The notes under the pieces were generated by a model that did not search any database, was not told the DNA's origin, and worked only from the letters and a program-made list of their open reading frames with translations. Below, piece by piece: positions 33,614 to 44,530 of a stretch of 64,000 bases of DNA (positions are counted from its first letter, which is position 1; each line of letters begins with the position of its first letter). The position numbers were made by a program, and so were the translations under genes. Source of the DNA: Neoceratodus forsteri (Eukaryota > Chordata > Ceratodontiformes > Ceratodontidae); the NCBI GenBank assembly GCA_016271365.2, contig CM057455.1, positions 1,561,814,501 through 1,561,878,500 of the forward strand, given 5' to 3'.

Positions 33614-35948
33614 TCAATCTCCACATATTCTTTCCTCCATTCTTTTATGTTTATGGTTACCTCTGATGTTTAACTTCCCATGACTACACATCCACACTAC
33701 ATTTTTCATTTTTCCCGGAAGTCTTTTTTCTAATGTAACAGCTAAAATGTCCTGCTCTTTTATTCCTTTTTCTACCTTAAAAACTTGTTTTTCCCAGAAA
33801 TTCCTCTCAATAATTTCTTTATACATCTGTTTTCTGTTACCCCTAATTAGAGCATCCACTGTTACCCCCCATTGGGTTAAATACTTCCTTCCAATTTCCA
33901 TATATATTGGCCACACTTTACCTCCTACTATATTCCCTTTCTTCCCAATACATTTAATGAAAGGTACATTCCATTGCTGTATTAACCAAGACCAAGCTTT
34001 GTTCTCACCTTTTACTAATGGTACAATATTTGAAAACACAAAAATATTAATATAAAAAACAATTGGATTTGTCATGTTTAACCCCCCATCGTTTATGAGT
34101 CTATACGTTATCCCCCTTTTAACAGGATTTAACTTGCTACCCCACAATAACCGATAAAAAAGACTTAGAATTTTGGATTGCATTTGAAATGGTACTGGAA
34201 AAATGTATGCTAAAAATAAAAATATTGGGACAATAAACATTTTTAATAAGTAAATTATTTTCTCTCATGTCATACTCCATTGTTTCCATTTATGTACTTT
34301 TATTTGGGCTATTTGATACTTTTCTTCCCAGTTTTGTTGTACTGCATCATCCCCTTCAAATCTTATTCCCAGCACCTTAATGCTTCCTTCTGCTATCTCC
34401 AAATCTCCTCTTTTCTTTTTCTCCACTGCCCCAATGGATACATTCTACTTTTCCCTTTATTTATCTTAATCCCTGAATATTGGCTATACTTCTCTACTGA
34501 CTCTATTAACTTATCACCCGAACTCTGATCTTTTACTAAAACTAAGCAATCATCTGCATAAGCACTTGTTTTATTCAGTTCCCTATTGTGCCATACAATA
34601 CTTTTAATCTCTTTCTCCACCTCTATTCTACTCAGAAGTGGATCTAGACAAAATTCATATAGTAAGGGACTTAATGGGTACCCTTGCTGAACCCCATTCC
34701 TTATATACATTGAAGTCCCTAGATGCCCATTAACCATAGGACAAATTTGAGCTTCCTTATATATTGCTTTTATTAAACTAATTAATTCTGTTGGAATTTT
34801 AAACTTTTCTAAGGTATCCCATACATACTGATGCTTTACAACATCAAATGTCATTTCTTGATCCAAGGCATACAAATACCCTTGCAAAGAATCTTCCTGT
34901 CCTTTATTTATGACTTCTCTAATATAAATTAAATTTTGTTGTATGCTCCGTCCAGGAATAGCACACATTTGAAACTGCATTATCAATTTCTCTGAAAAAG
35001 TCAGTAACCTATTATTTATTACCTTGGCTAAAAGTTTGTAATCTGAAGTCAATAAACTAATGGGCCTCCAATTTTTAAGTTGTGTTTTTTCTCCTTTTTT
35101 ACGCAAAAAAAATTGTTATTCCTTTTTTAATGCTTTCTGATAAATTGTCTCCATTCATGAAACCATTGTATACTCTTGTTAAAATGGGAGCTATTTGTTT
35201 TTCCAAAATTTTATAGAACATATTCAGAATCCCATCCACCCCAGGTGCCATGTTATTTGCAAAAAGATTTTATTGCCTCTTTCACTTCTTCTTTAATTTC
35301 CTCCTTTATCGCCTCTGCCTCATCTTCCTCTAACTCTGGCATCTCAATTGTCAGAAAAAAATCCTCACTTTTCCTACTTCTTTGTTGCTGGTATTTCTCC
35401 TTCAAAAACTCTTGTACTGTACATTTAATATTTTCTATATCTGTATGTATCCTCCCTTTTCCATCCTGTAATTTGTACATAACTCGATTTTCTTCTCTTT
35501 CTTTACTACTGTCATAAGGATTTGTATGATATTTTGTTGCCTGGGTTCCACTTTTTTGTTCCATAATTAAAGACGTGGCCCTATTATATTGGTATTCTTT
35601 CATTTTAACCTTAATTTCTTCAATTTGTTTAGATTCATCCACCTTATCTTTAACCTGCCTTGTTATAAGTTTATATAATCTAGCCCTTAATTTTAAATAC
35701 TTCCCATAATGTGTTGCCTCTATTTTCTGTCCTTCTTCAATCATATATTGTTTGATTTCATTTTTAGTATATTCCCACCATTCTGTTCCACTATTGTATA
35801 ATTCCATAACTGTTAACTTATCTTCCAGTATTATTTTAATCTTTTCTATACAAGTATCTTCTTGTAGCTTAGCTGTATTCATCCTCCAATAGCCTTTTCC
35901 TATTCTCATCCTAGTCCCCAAATTAATTCCAACTTCTACTGCCATATG
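33614..35948 (-). pseudogene. Tx1 ORF2 reverse transcriptase and C-terminus
   Basis: The RT core is at 35106-34393: LKNWRPISLLTSDYKLLAKV, IPGRSIQQNLIYIREV, ALDQEMTFDVVKHQYVW (usually D.ekAFDrv), NGVQQGYPLSPLLYEFCLDPLL and the catalytic SAYADDCLVLVKD. Downstream frames (34240-33614) give GITYRLINDGGLNMTNP and RICGD, with a following CGTKDESMQHLFF-like zinc region. At least three frameshifts separate the blocks. In an intact element it would copy element RNA at the nicked target. Confidence 0.85.
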
Positions 35949-36611
35949 ATTTGATGTCTCAATTGGTATACTCCTAATATCAACTACCTCCACTTTTTTT
36001 TGTACCATCCAGAAATCTATATGAGTAGAATATGAACTCTTGAAATATGTGTTCTCCTTTTTCCCTTTTAACTTATATCCATCCTCCATCCCAGCTTAAT
36101 CTAACATTCTTTTCAAGAGAGTCATATCACAAAACATGTTTGATGTTGCCCTCCCCCAGTCTGCTCTAGATAACCCACAGTTAAAGTCTCCCCCCAACAC
36201 CACAAATTTTAAAGTATGCAAATAAGCCTCTATTTGATCTATTAGCATATTCCTTTCTTTTTTCCTTTGTGGAGTATAAATTACAATAATTCTCACATAA
36301 TTCTTTTTAATGATAACATCAATAATCATAGCTCTTCCAGGTAACAAATCTATTACTTTTAAAATTTGAACATCATGAGAAGAGAAAGGTACCCCCACCC
36401 TTGTACACCTATATATCCCAAAGGACCATAAGGATGGTCCCCATGTCCAGTTTTTCTGAGTTTGTTGAATTTTATCTATAGTGTGTAACCTTGTGTCTTG
36501 GAATACATATAAGTCACTTTTCAAGTCATATAGTATTTTAAAAGTTACCAGCCTCTTCCTTCTATTTTTAATACTATTTGTATTATGAGTGAGGCATTTT
36601 AAACTTCCCAT
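35949..36611 (-). pseudogene. Tx1 ORF2 APE-type endonuclease
   Basis: Starts MGSLKCLTHNTNSIKNRRKR. VFQDTRL stands in the place of the usual QET(R/H) motif, so the catalytic Glu is Asp here. VLGGDFNCGL matches the conserved GDFN. After a break at 36096 come STHIDFWMV and ETSNHMAVEV, the position of the conserved SDH motif, with Asn for Asp (codon at 35949-35951). Two altered catalytic positions plus frame breaks argue for an inactive nuclease. Confidence 0.75.
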
Positions 36612-37635
36612 TTTGCTTTCCCCTCACTTTTACCGTGCCTCTGTAGATGTTTTCCTTTTCTTTGACACCTGAATGTCTGTTGTGTCTCCATCTTCCTCTC
36701 CTGCACCTTCAAAAAGATCCATGTTGGACCGATCAGAGCCCTCCTCCATAGTGGACCATTCCTTGTCTTGTAATAAGGTGTATTTATTTGTTAACTCTAC
36801 ACCTTCACAATCTTTTTCCAATGAAATTATCTGTTTTGCTGTACTCTTCTTTTTGTTTTTAGATCTTGTAACCATAGTAAATCCAGTTTCTTTTTCTGTC
36901 TTCCTTTCCATTTTAAAAGTGCCTGTTTTTTCCTTTGACCCTTTTTGCTATGGTATTACCAACCCTTTAGTCTGAGGTTGTACATTTATTCCTTTTTCCA
37001 TGTCCTCTCTGATAATGGCTTCTCTTTTTACCTTATCTTGCTTCTCTTTCTCTTTCTGTGCCACAGCCAGGTAGACATTTTGCTCTGCTCTTTCTCCAGT
37101 TTCTGGGCTGTTATGGGAAGCCCAGGGACATTTTGCAAAGGTGTGCCCTTCCTCTTCACACAAACTACATTTAACTTGATTTGTGCATTCTGCCCTAAAA
37201 TGCCCAACAACCCCACATAGGCCACACTTGACTTTACCACATACATTACTTAAGTGACCTCACTCTTCACATTTGTAGCAGGCCTGCACTTGGCCTGCAC
37301 AAAAAACAATGCCTCTATCTTGGCCTAGAAAAAAACAGTTCAGCAAATGTTGAATTTCCCCATCTACTTGTTTAAGTGTTAGTTTATATTTCCATCCACC
37401 TGTCCACAGACCATTTTCATCCAATATTGGTTCCGGTGGTCCATGCATTACACCCCTCTGATTTATCCAGAAATTAATGTCGCCCACATTGACACCTTCA
37501 TTTCGGAATAACACAGTCACTATCTTAAAAGCAGATTTTGATAAGGGAATAACAGAGAAATCCTTCCATAAGTCTGTATATTTCATTTGCTGATATAATT
37601 TCCAAAAGTGGTCCAACCCTCCTCCATGTTTAAAA

Positions 37636-39888
37636 GTAAGTAAGTAAGTAAGTAAAAGTTTAATTTTAAGCGCTTTTCGAAGTCAAAGCGCTGTACAATA
37701 AAACAGTTTAAATACATATAAAAACATACATACAACAAAACAAACAACAATAAATTATAATTACAATACAGTGCAATAAACTGCTCCCCATACGCCTTTT
37801 GAAATAAATAGGTTTTCAGTTCTGACTTAAAGCTTTCAACGTTCAGGCAGCTTTGTATCCGATGAGGTAGAGAATTCCACAGGGTAGGGGCAGCATAAGA
37901 AAACACTCGTGCCCCCCGATGTTTTTAAATGAACCCTGGGAACCTCTAGCAATCCCTCGCCGGTGGAGCGGAGTGAGCAAGAGGGACAGTAGGGAACAAG
38001 CAGATCTTGAAGATATCACGGTCCCTGTTCGTGTAGGGCTTTATAGGTCAGTAAACTGACCTTAAAGGTGATCCGCCACTGAACCGGCAGCCAGTGCAGC
38101 TTGCGCAGCACAGGCTTAATATGATTCCTCATAGATGTCCCCGTCAAAAGCCTGGCTGCTGCGTTCTGCACCAGCTGCAAGCAGCGGATATCAACCCCCA
38201 ACAGCCCTAGGTACAGGGCATTGCAGTAATCGAGGTGAGAAGTAACAAAGGCATGGACTAATGTCGGGAGGTCAGCCGGAGGAACAAGGTGTTTCACCCG
38301 AGCAATATTCCTCAGATGGTAAAAGGAGGATTTGACAGCAGATGACACCTGGAATTTCAGCGTCAAACTGTCGTCAATAATAAAGCCCAGGTTACGCACC
38401 CGGTCTGAGGTCGAGAGCTGGGCACCATCGATCCATATGCCCGGAAGGAAGACCAGCCCTACAATCCACCTCACGATGACCTGGGTCCACCACCAACACC
38501 TCAGTCTTATCCGGGTTTAACCTTAGCTAGCTGGCACTCATCCAATCACTGATCTTGGATAGACAGTTGTTAAGTATAGAGACTGCATCTTCTTGCCCAG
38601 GACTAAAGGACAAATATAGCTGGGTATCATCTGCATAGCAGTGAAAACCCAAGCCATATTGCCTAATAATGTCTCCCAATGGCAGCATATAGACAGCGAA
38701 CAACATGGGTGCCAGAATGGAACCTCAGGAACCCCACAAGGCAAAGAGAGGCATCAGAGGAATAAATTCCAGTGATAATCCTATGTCTCCGCCCTGTGAG
38801 AAAAGATTTAAACCATTGTAGAACCATACCAGACAGTCCACAATAGAACTGCAGGCGTTCCAAAAGCACACCATGGTCCACAGTGTCAAAAGCTGCAGAG
38901 AGATCAAGAAGGACTAGAATAGTACGAGCCTTTCGATCCCTCGCTATCAGATCATTTAGAACCCGGACAAGAGCAGTTTCAGTACTATGTCTTTTCCTAA
39001 ATCCCGATTGAAGAGTATCATAGACATTATGATTTGTAAGATGGTCATCCAGTTGCAGTGCAACCACCTTTTCAATAACCTTAACCAAAAAGGGCAGGTT
39101 AGAGATAGGTCTGTAGTTAGCTGGACAGTCCGGATTCAATGAAGGTTTTTTTAGGAGTGGTCGAACGACCGCCTCCTTTAAGGGTTCAGGAAAGATCCCT
39201 GCTCCAAGGATTTCCAGATGATTTCGCAATGGTCAGACAGATAATATCTACGCAACCCAATAAAAGTGCGTGAGGCCGGATCCAACTTACAACTGGTTGG
39301 ACGTACAGTCTGGACAATCCTCATAATGTCCATGAATTCCGGCCTACCAAAGTCAGACCAGGTGACACAGGTGTTTGCTTCCCCTCGCCGATCACTGCAA
39401 ACCTTTGTAGAGTGAGCTTGGCTGAGATCCGCCCTAATGCCGGCAATCTTATCAGCGAAAAATCGAGCAAGCTCATCACACTTTATTTGTGAAAAATCTC
39501 TTCCAGACTGTAGACAGAGTGGATTGCACAATCTGTCAACAGTCCAAAAGAGTTGAGCCGGTCGGTTTCTCGCAGCAGCAATCTCCCTGGACAGGAATTC
39601 TGACTTCTTACGGGATATTGCCGATTGATAGATAACATAATGATCCATCAATCTAAGTTTGTCGGCATCCAGGCAAGATTTCCGCCATGCTCTCTCTAGC
39701 CTTCGCCCCACTCTCCTCAGCTCCTTCAAAGACTCATCAAACCAGGGAGTCTTTGGGCGCTGAGTGAGTGGGCGAACACGAACAGGAGCAATTCGTTCCA
39801 GGGCCCTGGTCACCGCCTTGTTATAGGCAATAACCAGGTCCCTGGACCCATGCTCTCATCCGAAACACCCGATAGGTCCAATACCGCC
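37636..39888 (-). mobile_element. L2 LINE nested in Tx1 ORF1
   Basis: On the minus strand it runs from about 39888 (5'-truncated) to the 3' tail (actt)n at 37636-37652. It carries most of ORF2 downstream of the endonuclease. The flanking Tx1 ORF1 reads on across the insertion (EFDT.. / HFWKLYQQ), which fixes the breakpoints to within a few bases. A clear target duplication is not visible, as is common for L2. Confidence 0.85.
38016..39813 (-). pseudogene. L2 ORF2 reverse transcriptase
   Basis: From 39813: PKTPWFDESLKELRRVGRRL, AQLFWTVDRLCNPL and FFADKIAGIRADLSQAHS (linker before RT). RT: VVRPLLKKPSLNPDCPANYR, SGFRKRHSTETALVRVLNDL, VLLDLSAAFDTVDHGVLLER, LSGMVLQWFKSFLTGR and, in another frame, CYADDTQLYLSF near 38635-38600. 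C-terminus: VRNLGFIIDDSLTLKFQV, LDYCNALYLGLLGVD and LRKLHWLPVQWRITFKVSLL. Frame changes occur near 39190, 38720 and 38474. Order and motifs are those of the L2 clade. Confidence 0.9.
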
Positions 39889-41300
39889 AAAACTTGTGTC
39901 AAATTCTGTTCTTCCTGGTACATGAATAAAGGCATATATTTCATATGGATAAAACTTCATTTTATTCATTAAGAGTTCTTTCCCAATAAAAAGTCTGTTG
40001 GACACATCCTCAGAAGGCCCTCTAAATCTCAGGCATACCGTGTTTCTTCTTTTAGCTTGCTGTGGTTTTATATCTTTAGGAAATAATCTTTCTTTAGTAT
40101 TCCACCCCAGGATTTCTCCTTCTGGCCTTCCCCTTCCTCCTGCATTTCTTTATATGTTAATATTGTTTTCTGCTCAAGCTCCATAGATGACTCTTCATTA
40201 TTGCTATCAAGTCCATCAAAAAATATCTCTTTTGTTTTATCTGCCTCTGATGTTACATCTTTCTGTTTTTTGGCTTCATCCACTTTTCCCCAAATTTACT
40301 TTCTGCATCCCTTGTGTCTTCTTTTTGTTTTTTACTAATTCCTGATGTACTGGGCCTGTTTGGATCCCACCCAGACCCATCATCCTTTCTTTTCCAACCT
40401 GCTTGTAGTAAGGCTTCTGGTACCCATTCAGGTGTGTCTGCAAAGTCTCTAAAAGTTCTCTCTTCTGAATCTGAAACCTCCTTTTCTTCTCCTTTACTGT
40501 TTCCTAATGGGCCCTTTTTTTCTGTGACTTCCTCAATATCTTCAAAATCTGTGTTTTCTTTGTTTGTTTCAGCTCTTTCTTTACTTTCTGTCTTGCTTTC
40601 TACAATCCTTTTTAGGCCAAGCCATTTCAGACTTACTTTCACCTTTCCTTTCTGTGCTGACACTTTCATTTGTTTTTTCCATCTCAGCAGATGCAGCTTG
40701 CTTTGATACTGCCACATCATTGCTTCTCAATTTAGCCTGATAGGAGTCCAGTCTATTTTCTTTGCTTTCCACAACATAAATATCTGGCTCTATAAGACCT
40801 CCTGTTTCTTTACTCTTTTGCTGATTATTTTCAAAAACATTTTTTTACTCATGCTTCCAACATCTCCTCCCTCCATCTCCATGGAAGAAGTTTTCTCTCT
40901 TAATTCCTTTTTTTTTCCTTTCCAGCTCCTCACTTCAATCTTCTTGATCCATAAAAGTGTCTGAACTCATTTTCAGGCATCTAGTGATATATAAGGCAGG
41001 GGAGGAGGCCCTGTCCCATGCCACATCAGCACTTCCTCCACCTCTGTTGTCCGGCTCCAAACTGTGCTCCTCCACTGTGCTCTCAGGAAGTCAAGCCCCC
41101 CGCTGGCAGAACAAAAAGAGTAGGGGAATTTCCCCAGTGTCCTGGCCAAATTTCCTGCATTTACTAAAAATACCACCAATAGCTTAATCTGGTTCAAGGT
41201 CAGTTGGCATTCATCTGTATCCCACTTCCCTGGGTCGTGCCTGAAAATAGGCAGGATTTGTCTAGTGCACTTACCCGGTCAACAAAAACTTAAAAAAAAG

Positions 41301-41778
41301 AAATTAGCACATCACCAGGAAATCCAGTAAGCCTTAAATTATGTCTCAATATATTATTCTCCAAATGCTCAATCCTGGCGACCTGTGCTAACTGTTCATG
41401 TAGCACTGCATTAACCACCCCTTCTAAAGTTAATGTTCATGCCGATACTGCCTTTATCTCCTTTTCATTAAGCTGGACTGCTTTTTCTGTGTTCTTCAAT
41501 TGAGAAGAAATTTCACTCAAAGCAATCTCTATCTGAAACATTGACTGTCTTACTTCAGATTGAAACCCAGATAGTAGGGCTTGTATAGATGCCAATGTAG
41601 GTTTAGTTGCTGTTTTGGATTTTACACCCACTTCTGGGTGAATAACTATCCCAGAAGAGCTCCCTGCTCCTTCCTCACCAAGCTGTCCTGTAGGCCCTTG
41701 GGCAGGAACACCTCTCCCAGCAAACTTTGGGGAAACCAACTTTTCCATCATTTTCACCAATAAAGACCACTCAACCAC
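41301..41778 (-). pseudogene. L1 ORF1 N-terminal half (coiled coil)
   Basis: It starts MVEWSLLVKMMEKLV and has a helical region (SIQALLSGFQSEVRQSM, IALSEISSQLKNTEKAVQ) with heptad-like spacing. After one stop at 41437 it continues with VARIEHLENNILRHNLRLTG, which fits the L1 ORF1p junction between coiled coil and RRM (consensus ENRSRRNNLRI.G). ORF1p is a trimeric RNA chaperone. The reading breaks at the SINE at about 41300. Confidence 0.65.
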
Positions 41779-41924
41779 CCTGGAGAATTCTTACAAGCAA
41801 AAAAAAAAAAGAAAAATGATAGTAGAGTGTATTTAGAGCATCCTCCAGCTTCTAAACTTGTGGAGCTCCACACAAACGTGTGTATCGAGGAAATAGCTCA
41901 ACAGCACCCCCTCTGCTGATTCTT

Positions 41925-42187
41925 GAAAGGACTATAATTCTTTCATGAGATCACATGAAAGAACTATAGTTCTTTGATGAGATCACACAAAAGAACCATT
42001 ATTCTTTTATGAGAAGTCATGAAATAACATCAGTTCTTTTGTGAGGTCCTTTAAAAAAAATAGGGTTCATTCATGAGATCACTGATGTTCTTTCATATGA
42101 TCCCATGAAAGAACCCTACTTTTATAATAGAACCTCACAAAAGAACTGTAGTTGTTTCATATGATCTCACAAAAGAATCATATTTTT
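41925..42187 (+). repeat. 263-bp direct repeat, right copy
   Basis: Partner of 31844-32106. It begins 'gaaaggactata' immediately after the L1 5' end and ends at 'tcatattttt'. Confidence 0.8.
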
Positions 42188-42985
42188 TTAATAGGCTTTC
42201 ATGAAACATTTAGGATAGTGTATGGCATCCCATACACAACAAGACTATTCTTCACCCAAATGTTTTCTAAGATGGCTAATGACCTCAAGAGCAATGTTTA
42301 AGAGGTCGCTCTGCCATCACAGAAAACATGAGGGGGGAAGAGTAGCAGAGCTATGTTTGGGACGTCATACAATGTTCTTTATAGTGTAGGGGCCCAAAAA
42401 AAACCCACAATTGCTTACTTTTTTTATTGTATAGGGAGACAGTCTTTGTTTTCTGTGACCCTCATTTCATCACCATCCAATCACTGTCCAGCTAGCACAC
42501 ACAACACTTCAACAGCCCCCATCCTATGAACAGTGCTGATAGGGGCAGTTGCATTGTGATGTAGCTACTAATGCAGAATGAAAAGTCATTCTGCATTAGT
42601 AGCTATGTCACTACTAACATAGAATGACTTTTTACAGCGTATGGTTTTCCATACACAACAGCACTTGATCATACACTATAACTAGGGTTCTTCACTTATA
42701 TGGAACAACTGTTGCTCTTTTGTGAGCTTGCATGAAAGAATAACAGTTCTTTCATACAATCTCATGAAAGAAGTCTAGTTCTTTTGTATGATCTTATGAA
42801 AGAAGAAAATTGACACACAAAAGAAGAATTTTGTATTTGTAAAGAAGAACAACTTCAGTTCATAGCTTGGCCTTTTTAAAAGATTTAAAACCCAAATTTA
42901 CAGAATGGACTTGGTATAAATGTACCTCATGAACCATGAAGGTGATGTTTTACAACTTGGCCCATAAAGTGATTTTGTGGTTGTT
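42188..42985 (+). repeat. palindrome-rich dispersed repeat, copy 1 right part
   Basis: Continues copy 1 after the nest. It has further near-palindromes, for example 'gtgtatggcatcccatacac' near 42222 and 'gttctttcatacaatctcat' near 42739, and a perfect 20-bp-stem hairpin at 42562-42605. No coding potential. Confidence 0.6.
42562..42605. repeat. perfect 20-bp hairpin
   Basis: tagctactaatgcagaatga and its exact reverse complement are separated by the 4-base loop aaag. No flanking T tract suggests a bacterial-type terminator. It lies inside the palindrome-rich repeat. Confidence 0.9.
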
Positions 42986-43689
42986 CTGCAAAATCACCTT
43001 TTGAGCATGATTTGAAAAATGTGTCTTAAGGCCAGACTGCTGGCACTGCCATAGTGCTACTGCTTGTAACGCCATGTTTGGACACAAGCCTGAGGTGTTG
43101 GTGGGCTGGCCAGGGAGGAGGTGAAAGCTTAAGTATATGCAGGACTACTTTCCTCCTCCTCCTGGGAGGAGGGAGGGGGAGCTCGGTGCTTGATTGGCCC
43201 CTGGTGAAAGCCATGGAAAAAGCAACTAAGCTGAAAGAGGTGGCAGAGACATGGCAGACATCAGCAGGTGCACCTTGATGTCAGTGCATGCCATGTCTCT
43301 CATGGGGAGAAAACTGGAAAACTCACAGTCAAGCAGGATGACTGCCAGCCTCCACAGGCCCTGCACCTGGTGACTCTGGCACCTCTCAGAAATCTGGCTT
43401 CTGTCTTGCTGGGTTGAGGGACACCCCACCACACTGCCACAGAGGGCAGGTGGTGGGGACTATGGGAGCAGGTAAGCCCTGGGAGAAGCCAGGGTGATGG
43501 GGCTGGGAGGATGGTGGTATGGTGAGAAGATGTGCTGGCCGGGACAAGGTGATTATAAAAAAAAAGAAGCATTTGTCTTGACTTGTTTATGAGGTGTGGT
43601 TATAAAAATGGTATTTTCAGAATTTTGGATGAAAATATTAATAAACAATGAAATTATGAAGAAAAGCCCCTGTGTGTCTGTATTTATAA
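42986..43689. other. unassigned DNA
   Basis: No gene found. The part 43230-43560 weakly matches 24290-24610 (shared 'gcacctggtgactctgg'-like text). Confidence 0.35.
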
Positions 43690-44440
43690 GTGAATGGAAG
43701 TGCAGGGCCCAAAGGACCTTGTGCTTTTGCAGGCAGATGGACACCTCACATGGTTCAGGTCCCATAGGGCCATGTACATCTCCATCTGGAGCTTCACTGA
43801 TACAAATGGTCATGTGTTTCTGCAGCCAGTGGGACCCTCACATGGTGCAGGGCCTGGAGGGCCCTCTGTGTTTGCATCAGTAGCTACATAGAAGTGAAGG
43901 GCCCATATGGCTCAGTGCTGCCACGGTGAAAATGATCCCCTCACTTGGTGCAGGGGCCAGAGGGCTCTTCACATTTGCATCTGTAGCCAGATGGACCCCT
44001 TACTTGGAGCAGGGATCATAGGGTGCTGTACATCTGCATGTTTACTGACAGACGTGCAAGGGTGGATACCTTACTTATCATTTAATATAATTTTTAAAGA
44101 ATAAAACAGAAGCAGTAAAGCTAAGTTAAAAATATAAATTTATGAAATGCAGGGCCTGGGATTCATATGCAGTTGGACCTCTTAGATGGAGCAGGGCCCT
44201 CTGGGTTATGTGGGGCAACATCTGTAACTGCACAAAAGTGCAGGGCTCGGAGGACCCTTCACTTCCACAGCCAGGTGGACCACCTAACTTGACATATGGC
44301 TTATAGAGGGCACTGTGTGTTTGCATCTTTACCCACTGGGCCCTGAGCATCTGAAGTCAGATGGATCCCTCACAAAGCATTTAATATAGTTTGACAATAG
44401 AAATACAGAAACAGTAAAGTTAAGTTAAAAATGTATATAG
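43690..44440 (+). repeat. ~60-bp minisatellite with larger duplication
   Basis: Degenerate units around 'agatggacccctcacttggt' plus 'gcagggcccagagggccct', for example at 43735, 43825, 43935, 43990 and 44175. Two larger halves each end in 'catttaatata' followed by 'cagtaaag.taagttaaaaat' (44078-44135 and 44378-44440). This indicates a higher-order duplication. Confidence 0.75.
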
Positions 44441-44469
44441 AGTAATTTAAATTTGTAAATATACATACT

Positions 44470-44530
44470 GTATTATAGGGACACTACCATGTCCCTATAG
44501 TTAGGGTTGAGTAGGGTATTTAATATTGAA
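44470..44530 (+). repeat. palindrome-rich dispersed repeat, copy 3 left end
   Basis: 'gttagggttgagtagggtat' matches 31125-31145. The copy is cut at 44530 by the inverted-terminus element and resumes at 48588. Confidence 0.65.

Larger units (their letters stand above)
37028..41000 (-). pseudogene. Tx1-type ORF1 (gag-like), split and frameshifted
   Basis: The N-terminal part (about 40950-39900, minus) is acidic and lysine-rich and broken by several frameshifts. It ends near 39900 with MKYMPLFMYQEEQ- and AFIHVPGRTEFDT-like frames. After the L2 insertion it resumes at 37635 with HFWKLYQQMKYTDLWKDF, then FKIVTVLFRNEGVNVGDI and NGLWTGGWKYKLTLKQVDG. Three CCHC knuckles follow: CYKCEE(stop)GHLSNVC, CGLCGVVGHFRAEC and CSLCEEEGHTFAKC (37300-37120). 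The product would bind element RNA. Confidence 0.75.
33161..41112 (-). mobile_element. Tx1-clade LINE, near full length, decayed
   Basis: A minus-strand non-LTR element flanked by a 16-bp duplication (gaaaagagtaggagaa at 33145-33160; aaaaagagtaggggaa at 41113-41128). It holds ORF1 with CCHC zinc knuckles, then ORF2 with APE-type endonuclease, RT and a C-terminal zinc region, and an A-rich 3' end with AATAAA. Multiple zinc knuckles in ORF1 distinguish the Tx1 group from typical L1. An L2 at 37636-39888 splits ORF1. Without it the element is ~5.7 kb. Many frameshifts make it inactive. Confidence 0.8.
32901..41300 (+). mobile_element. tRNA-derived SINE split by a Tx1 LINE
   Basis: The head has A box 'tggctcagtaggta' (32914-32927) and B box 'gggttcagttccc' (32966-32978). 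The body has 'gatgagacattaaaccaagg' and 'ggtggatgttaaatatccca', typical of a widespread vertebrate SINE body. The first half ends at 33160. The second half resumes at 41113 with 'gtgtcctggccaaatttcc' and the tail 'gcctgaaaataggcagg', ending in an A-rich tract at 41300. The Tx1 at 33161-41112 lies between, with duplicated target sequence. The SINE itself interrupts L1 ORF1. Confidence 0.8.
32107..41924 (-). mobile_element. ORF1-only L1 (HAL1-like), with nested insertions
   Basis: On the minus strand the element starts at 41924 with a short 5' UTR and has ORF1 in two parts (41778-41301 and 32900-32480). It ends with an AT-rich 3' UTR containing 'acaataaaaataaag' at about 32110-32130. No L1 ORF2 sequence is present between ORF1 and the 3' end, so the unit resembles the half-L1 elements known from mammals. 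A SINE carrying a Tx1 LINE that itself carries an L2 sits inside ORF1. Net length without the nested material is about 1.4 kb. Confidence 0.6.

Noticed and set aside
42562..42605. Rho-independent terminator
   Set aside because: No T tract follows and the context is eukaryotic repeat DNA.
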